From positions 1 to 64,000 of the forward strand of contig NZ_JAHPRO010000014.1 of NCBI RefSeq assembly GCF_025562455.1: 64,000 nucleotides of DNA. The letters are read 5' to 3'. Positions 29,112 to 38,615 of this stretch are shown here, piece after piece. This DNA comes from Acinetobacter sp. WU_MDCI_Axc73. Lineage in GTDB: Bacteria > Pseudomonadota > Gammaproteobacteria > Pseudomonadales > Moraxellaceae. Each line of letters opens with the position of its first letter. Position 1 is the first letter of the stretch. The notes under the pieces were generated by a model, which was given only the letters and a program-made list of their open reading frames with translations, made no database searches and had not been told where the DNA came from. A program made the translations under genes and the position numbers.

Positions 29112-30425
29112 ATGCAAAATCTTCATGAAACCGAACAAGAAAAAGCGAAGCGCTTAAAGAAAGTAGCCACGGCGACTATTGTTGGCTCGATGTTGGAGTG
29201 GTATGACTTTTACTTATATGCCACGATGGCATCTATTGTATTTAGTAAAGTCTTTTTTGATAAATCAGACCCTAGTACCGCATCAATTGCTGCCTTTGCA
29301 ACGTTTGCTATAGGATTTATTGCTCGTCCATTTGGGGGTATATTTTTTGGTTTTTTTGGCGATCGTTATGGTCGTAAAAAAATGCTTTATATTACTTTTT
29401 TGCTTATGGGCTTATGTACCGTGCTGATCGGATTAATCCCAACTTATGAGACCATTGGTATTTGGGCGCCCATACTTTTAGTCTTTTTTCGTATTATCCA
29501 AGGGCTTGGTGCTGGGGCTGAGTTTGCTGGAGCGGCGATTACTTCTTACGAACATGCATCAGATGAAAAACGTGGTCGACAAGGAGCATGGCCAGCACTG
29601 GGCTTAAATTTAGGTTTATTATTATCCTCATTAACTATTTTTTTACTGACTCTAAATGGCGATGAATTTTTGTTAAATGGTGGTTGGCGGATTCCATTTA
29701 TATTAAGTTTTGTATTGGTACTGGTGGGAGTGTGGGTACGAAAGAATTTGCCTGAAACGCCAGATTTTGAACAAAAAATTAATGATAAGCCTAAAATAAA
29801 TACTCAAAATCCTTTTAAAAGTTTATTGAAAGCTAACCTAAAAGGAATTTTGGTGGTTTTAATTGTAGCAATTGGCTATAACGCTTTAAGCTATATTTTT
29901 AAAACATTTTCATTAGCTTATTTAACGCAATTTAAAGATGTTACGGCCCACGTCACGTCTTTATCGATTACTATTGCTAGTTTAGTTGCTATTGTGACTG
30001 TTCCATTCTTTGGATGGTTATGTGATTATTGGAGTAGCAAAAAAGTACTTATATTAGGCGGATTTCTATCATTATTATTTGCTTACCCATTTATGAAATT
30101 GCTTGAAACAGGTCAGGATATTTGTATTTATATTGCAATTGCGATAGGAACGGGTATTTTGGCTCCAATGATGTTTGCATCGCAGAGTTCATTTTTATGT
30201 CGACAATTTTCGGTAGAAAATCGTTCTACAGGTGTTAGTTCTAGCAGAGAGATTGGTACAGCGATTGCAGGTGGTTTAGCTCCATTAGGTGCTTTGAGTA
30301 TGGTTGCAGCATCACCGACACATTCGACAACTAGTGTAATCGTTATTTTAGCAGTGGCAGCTGTTTTTGTGGTGATTGCAGCAATATGCGATCAGGGGTA
30401 TCGATTTTCTAAACACAAAAATTAA
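29112..30425 (+). CDS. MFS transporter, metabolite:H+ symporter (MHS) family
   Basis: A 437-aa twelve-span permease. The N-terminal GSMLEWYDFYLYA and the loop motif GFFGDRYGRKKML are signatures of the MHS branch (shikimate, citrate, proline/betaine and alpha-ketoglutarate carriers). The second conserved motif FRIIQGLGAGAEFAGA is present. It follows the hydroxyacid dehydrogenase in the same direction and is closed by a terminator, so it probably imports that enzyme's substrate. An inverted repeat AGACAG/CTGTCT lies in the 111-nt gap between the two. Confidence 0.88.
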   Translation: MQNLHETEQEKAKRLKKVATATIVGSMLEWYDFYLYATMASIVFSKVFFDKSDPSTASIAAFATFAIGFIARPFGGIFFGFFGDRYGRKKMLYITFLLMGLCTVLIGLIPTYETIGIWAPILLVFFRIIQGLGAGAEFAGAAITSYEHASDEKRGRQGAWPALGLNLGLLLSSLTIFLLTLNGDEFLLNGGWRIPFILSFVLVLVGVWVRKNLPETPDFEQKINDKPKINTQNPFKSLLKANLKGILVVLIVAIGYNALSYIFKTFSLAYLTQFKDVTAHVTSLSITIASLVAIVTVPFFGWLCDYWSSKKVLILGGFLSLLFAYPFMKLLETGQDICIYIAIAIGTGILAPMMFASQSSFLCRQFSVENRSTGVSSSREIGTAIAGGLAPLGALSMVAASPTHSTTSVIVILAVAAVFVVIAAICDQGYRFSKHKN

Positions 30426-30444
30426 TATGATTCAAAAATTGAAA

Positions 30445-30477
30445 AATCCCTTTTTGCATAAAAAGGGATTATTTTAT
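30445..30477 (+). terminator. intrinsic terminator after the MHS transporter
   Basis: Eleven-base stem AATCCCTTTTT/AAAAAGGGATT with a four-base loop, followed by ATTTTATT. Confidence 0.8.
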
Positions 30478-30511
30478 TCCAAAAAGTTTAGTAATTGATA
30501 AAAATGATAAA

Positions 30512-30540
30512 TTAGATTTATGCAAAACATTCTCTATAAT
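30512..30540 (+). promoter_or_regulatory. predicted leu operon promoter
   Basis: A perfect TATAAT at 30535-30540 with a weak -35 TTAGAT (30512-30517) at 17 nt. It is 55 nt before the leuC ATG. No leucine-rich leader peptide is visible, so E. coli-style attenuation is unlikely. Confidence 0.5.
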
Positions 30541-30595
30541 CAAGATAAGATTAGCATTACCCAGTCCAATGGCAAGCACGGTGGAGAGCGACGAC

Positions 30596-32029
30596 ATGGC
30601 AGGCAATACCCAAGGCGCAAAAACTTTATATGACAAATTATGGGATGACCATTTAGTCTCACAACGAGATGATGGTTCAAGCTTAATTTATATTGACCGT
30701 CATTTATTACATGAAGTGACCAGTCCACAGGCGTTTGAAGGGCTGCAACTTGCCAACCGCAAACCTTGGCGCTTAAGTGCCAATATTGCCACGCCTGATC
30801 ATAATGTTCCAACGTCTAAAAAAGAACGTGAACAAGGTATTGCAGGAATTGAAGATGATACCTCACGGATTCAAGTACAAACTCTTGATGATAACTGTAA
30901 AACCTTTGATATCGTTGAGTTTGGAATTAATGATATTCGTCAAGGTATTGCACATGTTGTGGGGCCTGAACAAGGTTTAACCTTACCGGGAATGACCGTG
31001 GTGTGTGGTGACTCTCATACCGCAACACATGGTGCATTTGGTTGTTTGGCACACGGAATTGGTACATCAGAAGTTGAGCATGTATTGGCAACCCAGTGCC
31101 TTGTTCAAAAGAAAATGAAAAACATGTTGGTTCGTGTCGATGGCACTTTAGGCAAAGGCGTGACCTCGAAAGATGTAGTCTTAGCGATTATTGGAAAAAT
31201 CGGGACTGCGGGTGGTACTGGGCACGCGATTGAATTTGGTGGTCAGGTGTTCCGTGATATGTCGATCGAAGGTCGTATGACCGTCTGCAATATGGCAATT
31301 GAGGCGGGTGCGCGTGTGGGTATGGTCGCAGTTGATGATAAAACCATTGAATATGTGAAAAACCGTCCTTATGCGCCTAAAGGTGAACAGTGGGAACAAG
31401 CAGTTGCTTACTGGAATACTTTGCATTCCGATGACGATGCACAGTTTGATACTGTTGTGGTATTGAAAGGTGAAGAGATTGAGCCACAAGTATCTTGGGG
31501 CACTTCTCCTGAGATGGTCATTCCAGTATCGAAAGCTGTTCCGACATTGGAACAAGCTAAAGATGATGTACAACGGAATGACTGGACACGTGCCTATCAA
31601 TATATGGGTTTAACTGCGGGTCAAGCATTGGAAGACATTCGGTTAGATCGCGTATTTATTGGTTCATGTACCAACTCACGTATTGAAGATATTCGCGCAG
31701 CAGCAGAAGTGGTGAAAGGACGTAAAGTTGCTTCAAGCATTAAACAGGCAATGATTGTACCGGGTTCAGGTTTGGTTAAACAACAGGCGGAGCAAGAAGG
31801 CTTAGACCAAATTTTCTTGGAAGCAGGTTTTGAATGGCGTGAACCTGGTTGTTCAATGTGTTTGGCAATGAATGCAGATAAGTTACAACCAGGCGAACAT
31901 TGTGCCTCCACTTCAAACCGTAACTTTGAAGGCCGTCAGGGCAATGGTGGGCGTACTCACTTAGTCAGTCCTGCAATGGCAGCAGCAGCAGCAATCGCAG
32001 GTCATTTTGTTGATGTTCGTTCATTCTAA
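30596..32029 (+). CDS. leuC: 3-isopropylmalate dehydratase large subunit
   Basis: A 477-aa aconitase-family subunit; with LeuD it isomerises 2- to 3-isopropylmalate in leucine synthesis. The [4Fe-4S] cysteines are in [12 protein letters not shown] and GCSMCLAMN. The motifs [14 protein letters not shown] and [11 protein letters not shown] are typical. The ATG at 30596 has GGAG nine bases upstream and begins [16 protein letters not shown]; an earlier ATG at 30569 has no Shine-Dalgarno. Followed by leuD after 12 nt. Confidence 0.96.
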   Translation: MAGNTQGAKTLYDKLWDDHLVSQRDDGSSLIYIDRHLLHEVTSPQAFEGLQLANRKPWRLSANIATPDHNVPTSKKEREQGIAGIEDDTSRIQVQTLDDNCKTFDIVEFGINDIRQGIAHVVGPEQGLTLPGMTVVCGDSHTATHGAFGCLAHGIGTSEVEHVLATQCLVQKKMKNMLVRVDGTLGKGVTSKDVVLAIIGKIGTAGGTGHAIEFGGQVFRDMSIEGRMTVCNMAIEAGARVGMVAVDDKTIEYVKNRPYAPKGEQWEQAVAYWNTLHSDDDAQFDTVVVLKGEEIEPQVSWGTSPEMVIPVSKAVPTLEQAKDDVQRNDWTRAYQYMGLTAGQALEDIRLDRVFIGSCTNSRIEDIRAAAEVVKGRKVASSIKQAMIVPGSGLVKQQAEQEGLDQIFLEAGFEWREPGCSMCLAMNADKLQPGEHCASTSNRNFEGRQGNGGRTHLVSPAMAAAAAIAGHFVDVRSF

Positions 32030-32041
32030 AGGAGCAAAATC

Positions 32042-32689
32042 ATGAAAAAATATACTGTAGAACAAGGTATTGTTGCACCTTTAGATCGTGCCAATGTTGA
32101 TACCGACTTAATCATTCCTAAACAGTTTTTAAAATCGATCAAACGCACAGGCTTTGGTGATAACTTATTTGATGAGTTGCGCTATTTAGACGAAGGTTAT
32201 TTGGGGCAGGACATTAGCAAGCGCCCTAAAAACCCTGATTTTGTTTTAAACCAGCCACGTTATCAGGGTTCAACCATTTTATTGGCACGGACAAACTTTG
32301 GTTGTGGTTCAAGCCGCGAACACGCACCTTGGGCGTTAAATGAATACGGTTTTCGTACCGTCATTGCGCCAAGCTTTGCTGATATTTTCTTTAACAACTG
32401 TTTCAAAAATGGCATGTTACCTGTGATTTTGCCAGAAGAAGTTGTCGATCAATTATTTAAAGAATGTGAAGCCAAAGAGGGCTATCAACTGACCGTTGAT
32501 TTGGCTGCTCAAGAAGTACGCACGCCATCAGGACAAGCATTCCAATTTGATGTTGATCCGTTCCGTAAGCATTGTTTGTTGAATGGTTTGGATGATATCG
32601 GTTTGACCTTGCAAAATGCAGATGCAATTCGTGCATTTGAAGCACAGGCCAAACAGTCACGTCCTTGGGTATTTCAAGAATTGCAGTAG
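32042..32689 (+). CDS. leuD: 3-isopropylmalate dehydratase small subunit
   Basis: A 215-aa swivel-domain partner of LeuC. Family motifs include [14 protein letters not shown] near residue 20, [15 protein letters not shown] at about residue 83, and [13 protein letters not shown]. Strong Shine-Dalgarno AAAGGAG before the ATG, 12 nt after leuC. Confidence 0.96.
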   Translation: MKKYTVEQGIVAPLDRANVDTDLIIPKQFLKSIKRTGFGDNLFDELRYLDEGYLGQDISKRPKNPDFVLNQPRYQGSTILLARTNFGCGSSREHAPWALNEYGFRTVIAPSFADIFFNNCFKNGMLPVILPEEVVDQLFKECEAKEGYQLTVDLAAQEVRTPSGQAFQFDVDPFRKHCLLNGLDDIGLTLQNADAIRAFEAQAKQSRPWVFQELQ

Positions 32690-32805
32690 TAAAAAGGAGA
32701 GCGGTACTTTTTAAAGATAGCAATAGCATAGAAGCTCAACTCTTGTTACCATGCAGGCTAAAAGATGTTGAAAAACTTTACTCTGAATAAGGTTGGGCTC
32801 TGACA

Positions 32806-33381
32806 ATGAAGAGGACATTTCTCCATAGTGTGATGCTTGGAATATGCTCAGTTGCACTGAGTGCATGTCAAAGTACTAACACAGTTGTTGATACGTTACG
32901 TATTAAACAAGCGGGGACAGGAAATACTCGGGCCAATGCTTCCATCTACTGTGCTGGTGTCAAACATTGTGAGTTTGAGCGTCTAAATACAACGCCCATT
33001 ATGGATGCAAATAGTCACCGGGTAAGTTCGGAAAGTCTTGAGCAGGGAATTGTCCGCCTACAGGGTTCTGTTTTTAGCTCACATAATGTGATGTATTTGT
33101 CTGTACCAGCGGATCAATATGAATTAGTGATTCGTTTCTATCCTATTTCACCTGATCGCGCTGAAACTTTTCATGTGATTCATCAGTTTAAATCGAATCA
33201 GCACTATACCTTTAAAATGTACCGTGATCGCTCCAAACATACTGGCGGAAGCTTACTCAATGTGTCTGCACCAGAGCCGTTATGTGTCGCAATGGAGGAA
33301 GGTCAGCGTACCATTCGCCGTTTTTGTCGTCCTTTTAACGCTGTGACAGGTATGGGTGAGTTTGTAGAGCAAAAGGTTTAA
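32806..33381 (+). CDS. predicted lipoprotein inside the leu operon
   Basis: A 191-aa protein with a lipoprotein signal: basic MKR, hydrophobic core, and lipobox LSAC with Cys at residue 20. The residue after Cys is Gln, so outer-membrane sorting is expected. The mature part has two further cysteine pairs (CAGVKHC near 48-54, and a C-terminal pair) that could form disulfides. No family recognised. It sits between leuD and leuB, same strand, gaps of 116 and 47 nt and no terminator, so it is probably co-transcribed although unrelated to leucine synthesis. Shine-Dalgarno is weak. Confidence 0.75.
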   Translation: MKRTFLHSVMLGICSVALSACQSTNTVVDTLRIKQAGTGNTRANASIYCAGVKHCEFERLNTTPIMDANSHRVSSESLEQGIVRLQGSVFSSHNVMYLSVPADQYELVIRFYPISPDRAETFHVIHQFKSNQHYTFKMYRDRSKHTGGSLLNVSAPEPLCVAMEEGQRTIRRFCRPFNAVTGMGEFVEQKV

Positions 33382-33428
33382 TGACCCATCAGCAAATCGG
33401 CTGATACAGTGAAAAATGGAAAGAAAAA

Positions 33429-34508
33429 ATGTCGAAACAAATTTTAATTTTAGCGGGTGATGGCATTGGCCCAGAAATTATGGCTGCCGCTGAAAAAGTA
33501 TTAACTTCAGTCAATCAAAAATTTAATTTAGGTTTAAGTTGGGAACACGGACTGTTAGGCGGATCTGCGATTGATGCATATGGTGAACCATATCCTGCGG
33601 TCACCTCGCAACAAGCCAAAAAAGCCGATGCGATTTTATTGGGTGCTGTAGGTGGGCCTAAATGGGATACGATTGAGCGCTCGATTCGTCCAGAACGCGG
33701 GTTATTAAAAATTCGTAGTGAGCTCAATCTATTTGCAAATTTACGCCCAGCGATTCTCTACCCGCAATTGGCAAATGCTTCAAGCTTAAAACCAGAGATT
33801 GTTGCTGGTCTGGATATTCTCATTGTCCGTGAGTTAACTGGTGGGATTTATTTTGGTCAACCGCGCGGTATTCGTGAGCTTGAAAATGGCGAAAAGCAGG
33901 GTTATAACACTGATGTTTACAGTGAGTCTGAAATTAAACGTATCGCTAAAGTGGCTTTTGAAATGGCAGGGTTGCGTGGCGGTAAGGTTTGTTCAGTCGA
34001 TAAGGCCAATGTGTTAGAAGTGACTGAGCTGTGGAAGCAAACCGTGACTGATTTGCAACAGGCTCATTACTCAGACATTCAGCTTTCACATATGTATGTC
34101 GATAACGCAGCTATGCAATTAGTGCGAGCGCCAAAGCAATTTGATGTGATCGTCACAGGTAACTTGTTCGGTGATATTTTATCTGATGAAGCAGCAATGC
34201 TGACAGGTTCGATTGGTATGCTGCCATCTGCATCGCTAGATGAAAATGGCAAAGGCATGTATGAACCTTGTCATGGTTCTGCGCCAGATATCGCAGGACA
34301 AAATATTGCAAATCCACTGGCAACTATTTTATCAGTGGCAATGATGCTGCGTTATACCTTCCGTGAAGAAGCGGCAGCGAAAGCCATTGAAGATGCTGTT
34401 GGTTCTGTCTTAGATCAAGGCTTACGTACTGGTGATATTATGTCTGAAGGCATGACGAAGGTCGGTACTTCAGAAATGGGCGATGCAGTGGTTCAGGCAC
34501 TTGCTTGA
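33429..34508 (+). CDS. leuB: 3-isopropylmalate dehydrogenase
   Basis: A 359-aa NAD-dependent decarboxylating dehydrogenase, third leucine-specific step. Motifs: [11 protein letters not shown] at the start, [21 protein letters not shown], and the metal/substrate motif [14 protein letters not shown]. The late motif [18 protein letters not shown] completes the nucleotide site. GGAAAG precedes the ATG. It is the last gene before a strong terminator. Confidence 0.97.
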   Translation: MSKQILILAGDGIGPEIMAAAEKVLTSVNQKFNLGLSWEHGLLGGSAIDAYGEPYPAVTSQQAKKADAILLGAVGGPKWDTIERSIRPERGLLKIRSELNLFANLRPAILYPQLANASSLKPEIVAGLDILIVRELTGGIYFGQPRGIRELENGEKQGYNTDVYSESEIKRIAKVAFEMAGLRGGKVCSVDKANVLEVTELWKQTVTDLQQAHYSDIQLSHMYVDNAAMQLVRAPKQFDVIVTGNLFGDILSDEAAMLTGSIGMLPSASLDENGKGMYEPCHGSAPDIAGQNIANPLATILSVAMMLRYTFREEAAAKAIEDAVGSVLDQGLRTGDIMSEGMTKVGTSEMGDAVVQALA

Positions 34509-34530
34509 TTTTTATTCATAGTAATAGAGA

Positions 34531-34557
34531 AAAAACGCAGCATAAGCTGCGTTTTTT
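34531..34557 (+). terminator. intrinsic terminator of the leu operon
   Basis: Stem AAAAACGCAGC/GCTGCGTTTTT with a four-base loop, followed by more T. Works on both strands, serving the convergent lipoprotein gene too. Confidence 0.88.
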
Positions 34558-34587
34558 ATTTTGGCTTGAATAAGCTGTCAACTTAAT

Positions 34588-34980
34588 CTAACAAGCTCGG
34601 CCTTGATATTGATAAGATTGAACGATATTGTTTTTAAGTAAAAATACAATATTGCATTGTATATTAAGGTTATAACTATTTGCGCCACTTGCCCCAGTCT
34701 GAATAGTCATTCCATCAAAACTTCTCGCAGTTGGAGTGGGTATATTTAAAGAACGTATAACAGTATAAGTAAGTTGATCTGATTGAAGTGTCGGTTTTTG
34801 TGCCGTTTGATACCCTAAAGATTTTAAATTGATAGTTTGCTGGACTTGCTGGCTTGTCTGACCCACAAACTGTTGTAAATATTCATTAAGATTGTTTGAT
34901 TTCCAGCCAGTGGTGGTGCAAGCGGAAAGCAAAGAAAAACTTATACCGAGCAAGACAAGTATCATCCAAGATTTTTTCAT
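34588..34980 (-). CDS. small predicted lipoprotein
   Basis: A 130-aa protein with signal MKKSWMILVLLGISFS and lipobox LSAC (Cys at residue 21). The ATG at 34980 gives a proper lipoprotein signal; the longer frame to 35031 adds a non-signal tail. The mature part starts with a threonine/asparagine linker, then a short alpha/beta stretch with two cysteines (NIQCNI and a C-terminal Cys) that may pair. It resembles small SmpA-like lipoproteins in its VGQTSQQVQQ helix, but no family is assigned. Confidence 0.7.
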   Translation of the reverse strand: MKKSWMILVLLGISFSLLSACTTTGWKSNNLNEYLQQFVGQTSQQVQQTINLKSLGYQTAQKPTLQSDQLTYTVIRSLNIPTPTARSFDGMTIQTGASGANSYNLNIQCNIVFLLKNNIVQSYQYQGRAC

Positions 34981-35140
34981 TTTAAATATTCCATTGTTTT
35001 TGAGGATAAATTTTAAAGTTCTCACATACATTTATGATAATTATTATATAAGAAAAAATAGATGAAAAATTTGAAAATTCATTTAATTTTTCAGAAAATA
35101 GAAGACAATATTTATTGTTTTAGTTAAACAATGGACATAA

Positions 35141-35171
35141 AAAAAGCCACATTTGGACAGTGGCTTTTTTG
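35141..35171 (-). terminator. intrinsic terminator of infA
   Basis: Stem AAAAAGCCAC/GTGGCTTTTT with a nine-base loop and T-runs on both strands, 17 nt after the infA stop. Confidence 0.85.
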
Positions 35172-35187
35172 CATTCGCTAAACGGAA

Positions 35188-35409
35188 TTAACGCGCACGA
35201 TAAGTAATACGACCTTTGGTCAAATCGTAAGGGGTCATTTCAACTTTAACATTGTCGCCCGTTAAAATACGAATATAGTGTTTACGCATTTTACCAGAAA
35301 TGTGTGCAATTACTTCGTGACCGTTTTCTAAACGTACACGGAACATCGTATTAGGAAGCGTTTCGGTGACAACGCCTTCGAACTCGATGAGTTCCTCTTT
35401 ATTGGCCAT
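35188..35409 (-). CDS. infA: translation initiation factor IF-1
   Basis: A 73-aa OB-fold protein of standard length that occupies the ribosomal A site during initiation. Recognisable segments are [28 protein letters not shown] and [16 protein letters not shown]. Single-gene unit with its own terminator. Confidence 0.97.
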   Translation of the reverse strand: MANKEELIEFEGVVTETLPNTMFRVRLENGHEVIAHISGKMRKHYIRILTGDNVKVEMTPYDLTKGRITYRAR

Positions 35410-35636
35410 AGCCTACCTGATGATCAAATTGGAAAGGCGCAAATTGTAGTCAATTTTTTATCAAAAAACAAGACCAATGCCCCAATTTATGGTGTTTGTC
35501 AAAGTGGTAAATAGGTCAATGTCAGTAAAAAAAATGTGTAAAAATGACCTGAATTGAGTTGTCAGTTTGGTCAATCAGCGGTAATCTAAATTACGTTTTT
35601 AAGTATAAATGAAGAACATACAAGGAAGGATGTCAC

Positions 35637-36650
35637 GTGGGTCAGCTAACAGATGCGTCGGTTGTTTTACGATTTGGCTATCAAGCGATTCGTCGTGCGG
35701 GATTGCCAACCGAAGAAATTTTAACAAAAGCGGGTGTCGCCTTAAATCAGATTGATACCAATACGCGAACGCCGTTGAATGCGCAGTATGCGTTTTGGAT
35801 TGCGGCAGAAGAAGTGAGTAAAGACCCAGATATTGGTTTGCATCTAGGTGAGCATCTACCTTTATATCGTGGTCAGGTAATTGAACACTTATTTATTAGT
35901 AGCGCAACATTTGGTGAAGGACTTAAACGTGCATTAGCCTATCAACGTTTGATTAGTGATGCTTTACAGGCGCGTTTAGTGGTCGATGAAAATGGGTGTT
36001 ACTTGACCAATGGTGAGCAGCCGTTCTCTGATAATATTGTCAATCGACATTTTTCAGAATGTGCCCTTTCTGGAATTTTACGTTTTTTTAAATTTATTAC
36101 AGAAGGTGCATTTAAACCTATATTTATTGATTTTGATTTTAATCAAGGCGCAGCAGAGGATGAATATCTACGTGTTTACGGCTGTCCAGTGAGTTTGGGG
36201 CAAAAAGAAACAAGGTTATATTTTGATGCGGATATTCTAGATTACCCGCTTTGGCAAGCAGAACCAGAACTGTTGCAACTACATGAGCAGCTCGCGATTG
36301 AAAAGCTTCAAGAACTGGCACGTTATGATTTAGTCGGTGAAGTCCGCCGTGCGATTGGCTCGACACTGGAAAGTGGTGAAACAACACTCGAAACTGTGGC
36401 AGCGCAGCTACATATTACCCCGCGTCGTTTAAGAACGCAGTTAAGTGAAGCGAATACAAGTTTTCAGCAGATTTTGTCGGATTACCGTTGTCGTTTAGCT
36501 AAAAAATTATTGGCCAATACCAATGAAAGTGTTGAACGCATTGTTTATCTGACTGGATTTTCTGAACCAAGTACATTTTATCGAGCATTTAAACGTTGGA
36601 CCAATGAAACACCAGTAGAATATAGAAAGCGTAAGCAACGGGCTTCGTAA
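35637..36650 (+). CDS. AraC family transcriptional regulator (OruR-like)
   Basis: A 337-aa protein beginning with GTG at 35637 behind AAGGAAGGA. The N-terminal ~200 residues match the arabinose-binding-like domain of ArgR/OruR-type regulators (opening GFQAIRRAGL-like, with LGEHLPLYRGQVIEHLF). The C-terminal AraC helix-turn-helix pair covers about residues 235-332, with LETVAAQLHITPRRLRTQL and GFSEPSTFYRAFKRW. It is flanked by infA (divergent) and truA (convergent), neither of which suggests a target. Confidence 0.88.
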   Translation: MGQLTDASVVLRFGYQAIRRAGLPTEEILTKAGVALNQIDTNTRTPLNAQYAFWIAAEEVSKDPDIGLHLGEHLPLYRGQVIEHLFISSATFGEGLKRALAYQRLISDALQARLVVDENGCYLTNGEQPFSDNIVNRHFSECALSGILRFFKFITEGAFKPIFIDFDFNQGAAEDEYLRVYGCPVSLGQKETRLYFDADILDYPLWQAEPELLQLHEQLAIEKLQELARYDLVGEVRRAIGSTLESGETTLETVAAQLHITPRRLRTQLSEANTSFQQILSDYRCRLAKKLLANTNESVERIVYLTGFSEPSTFYRAFKRWTNETPVEYRKRKQRAS

Positions 36651-36653
36651 ATC

Positions 36654-36684
36654 AAAGCATCCCAAGTGGATGCTTTATTTTTTG
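36654..36684 (+). terminator. intrinsic terminator of the AraC gene
   Basis: Stem AAAGCATCC/GGATGCTTT with a five-base loop, followed by ATTTTTTG. Confidence 0.85.
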
Positions 36685-36778
36685 ATTCAATACGTTTTAT
36701 TTTCAATCGTGTGAGTGAATGATCGAATTGGATTTTTATGTATTTTGAATAATGCAATTCAATCCTGGTGTAAGGCAA

Positions 36779-37585
36779 CTAGGCAAATGCATCGGGCAAA
36801 TTGAGCCAATGTGGCCCCAGAGGGGGCTGCGGTAACTCAAATTGATCAGGATAGTAGGCTTGAACGAAATACAAGCCATGAGCAGGAGCTGTAACACCAG
36901 CAGCTTTGCGATCTTGTGCAGCGAACATCGTATCAATATGATCTAAATCATACAGTCCCTGTCCAACTTCAAGCAGACATCCCATGATATTGCGCACCAT
37001 ATGATGTAAAAAGCCATCAGCTTGTATATCGAGGACTAAATAACGACCATGCTCAATCAATTGACAATGACTGACATGACGTACTGGTTGATTAGATTGA
37101 CATGACGCAGCCCGAAAACTTTCAAAATTATGTGTGCCTTCAAATTTAGCTGCTGCCAGCTTCATTTTTTCAATATTCAAGGGCTGATAAATATGTGTTA
37201 CCTGCTTATAAAGTAATGCAGGACGATACGTTGTATTATAAACGACATATCGATAGCGGCGCGCCATGGCTTTAAAACGTGCATGAAAGTCGTTGTTCAT
37301 TTGCTTGATCCATTGGATCGAAATGTCTTTAGGGAGTTGACTATTTGCACCCATCATCCAACCACGTTCTGGACGTATAGCATTGGTATCAAAATGTGCA
37401 ACCATATTAGTTGCATGTACACCTGCATCGGTACGACCTGCACCATGTAGCGTGATTGGTTCATCGGCTATGGTACTCAACACACGCTCTAAAGCTTCCT
37501 GCACACTTGGAACGCCTGTTTGCTGCGTTTGCCAGCCCCGATAACGAATACCGCAAAATTCAATACCGATTGCAAAGCGCTGCAT
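36779..37585 (-). CDS. truA: tRNA pseudouridine(38-40) synthase TruA
   Basis: A 268-aa synthase. The catalytic aspartate is in GAGRTDAGVHA at about residue 55. Other family motifs: FDTNAIRPERGW, RRYRYVVYN and HHMVRNIMG. Strong GAGGT before the ATG. It lies 16 nt after the asparaginase gene and probably shares its transcript. The asd-fimV-truA order is conserved in Pseudomonas and relatives; here asparaginase is inserted between fimV and truA. Confidence 0.96.
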   Translation of the reverse strand: MQRFAIGIEFCGIRYRGWQTQQTGVPSVQEALERVLSTIADEPITLHGAGRTDAGVHATNMVAHFDTNAIRPERGWMMGANSQLPKDISIQWIKQMNNDFHARFKAMARRYRYVVYNTTYRPALLYKQVTHIYQPLNIEKMKLAAAKFEGTHNFESFRAASCQSNQPVRHVSHCQLIEHGRYLVLDIQADGFLHHMVRNIMGCLLEVGQGLYDLDHIDTMFAAQDRKAAGVTAPAHGLYFVQAYYPDQFELPQPPLGPHWLNLPDAFA

Positions 37586-37601
37586 ATTTAGACCTCAAAA
37601 A

Positions 37602-38567
37602 TTAAGATATTGTCCAGTGTTGCTCACGCAGTTCTGGCGAGTCAAATTGTAAATAAAGTTGCAATGCTTTGGCATATAAATCGGCATGGCTATGGGTATT
37701 GTTGATCAATATTTTAGCGTTATGGATCCATTCACTGACTGCATAACGCTGATCGATCTGACCAAAACAGACTTGAGTGGTTAAAATACTCAGGCAGCCC
37801 CGTTGTCGAAATTGTTGCAATAGCGAAATTATATCTTCATCCACCGCTAAATTGCCCGTTCCAAAACCTTGCAAAATTAAAAAATGCGGTGGATATGACA
37901 CTAGATTTTGTAGTTGTTGCTTAAAAGCGGGTAAGCCGATCGGTTGCGCCATTAGATTTAAAAGCGATAAATTCTGGCTACGTAATATCATGTCATCATT
38001 GACCAGATAGGGGCGTTGCACAGTTTTGCAGGTTTTATTCGCGAATATCCCTGTAAAAGCATCTAATTCAATGGTTTGTACTTTTAGCGCGGTTTGGGCA
38101 TGGAAAACTTGATGATGAAATGCCAAATAACTTCCTGCGGGTAACTTAATGACTTGATCTAGTGCGTAGTATAAGTTATCCAGAGCATCAGTAAATTCGC
38201 GAGTATCTGTTCCTGCTTTGTTGAGCAGGGGGTATTGGCTTCCTGTAATGACCAAATGACAGGATTGTCCTAAGAAACGTGCCAATGTTGCTGCGGCATA
38301 ACTTAAGGTATCTGTGCCATGAATAACCACAAAATGGACATAGCCCTGTAATTGTAACTGTTGTATTTGTTGAACCAACATAAGCCAGTCTGGAGCAGTA
38401 CAGGCGCTACTATCTTTTATTACAGGAGCAGAAAAACAATCGACATGAAGTTCTATAGGAATAATGCGTTGTAATTGAGGTGTAAATTGAGAATAGGGCA
38501 TAGGTGCCAGAGGTTCTCCAACACAGCCAAAGGTTCCACCCATATAGATTAATGCAATTTTCTTCAT
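37602..38567 (-). CDS. ansA: L-asparaginase (type I-like, cytoplasmic)
   Basis: A 321-aa asparaginase; hydrolyses asparagine to aspartate and ammonia. The two threonine motifs are IYMGGTFG at residues 7-14 and VVIHGTDTLSYAA at about residues 82-94. No signal peptide, hence type I rather than the secreted type II. The start must be 38567, since the next methionine lies inside the first active-site motif. There is no Shine-Dalgarno: the T-tract of the terminator after fimV ends only three bases before the ATG. truA follows 16 nt downstream. Confidence 0.85.
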   Translation of the reverse strand: MKKIALIYMGGTFGCVGEPLAPMPYSQFTPQLQRIIPIELHVDCFSAPVIKDSSACTAPDWLMLVQQIQQLQLQGYVHFVVIHGTDTLSYAAATLARFLGQSCHLVITGSQYPLLNKAGTDTREFTDALDNLYYALDQVIKLPAGSYLAFHHQVFHAQTALKVQTIELDAFTGIFANKTCKTVQRPYLVNDDMILRSQNLSLLNLMAQPIGLPAFKQQLQNLVSYPPHFLILQGFGTGNLAVDEDIISLLQQFRQRGCLSILTTQVCFGQIDQRYAVSEWIHNAKILINNTHSHADLYAKALQLYLQFDSPELREQHWTIS

Positions 38568-38570
38568 AAT

Positions 38571-38597
38571 AAAAAAAGCAGTCTGAACAGACTGCTT
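38571..38597 (-). terminator. intrinsic terminator abutting the asparaginase start codon
   Basis: Stem AAGCAGTCTG/CAGACTGCTT with a two-base loop, followed on the minus strand by TTTTTTT and then, after ATT, by the ATG of the asparaginase gene. It lies 19 nt downstream of the fimV C-terminal gene. Confidence 0.85.
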
Positions 38598-38615
38598 ATG
38601 GTAGAACGATCTTTT

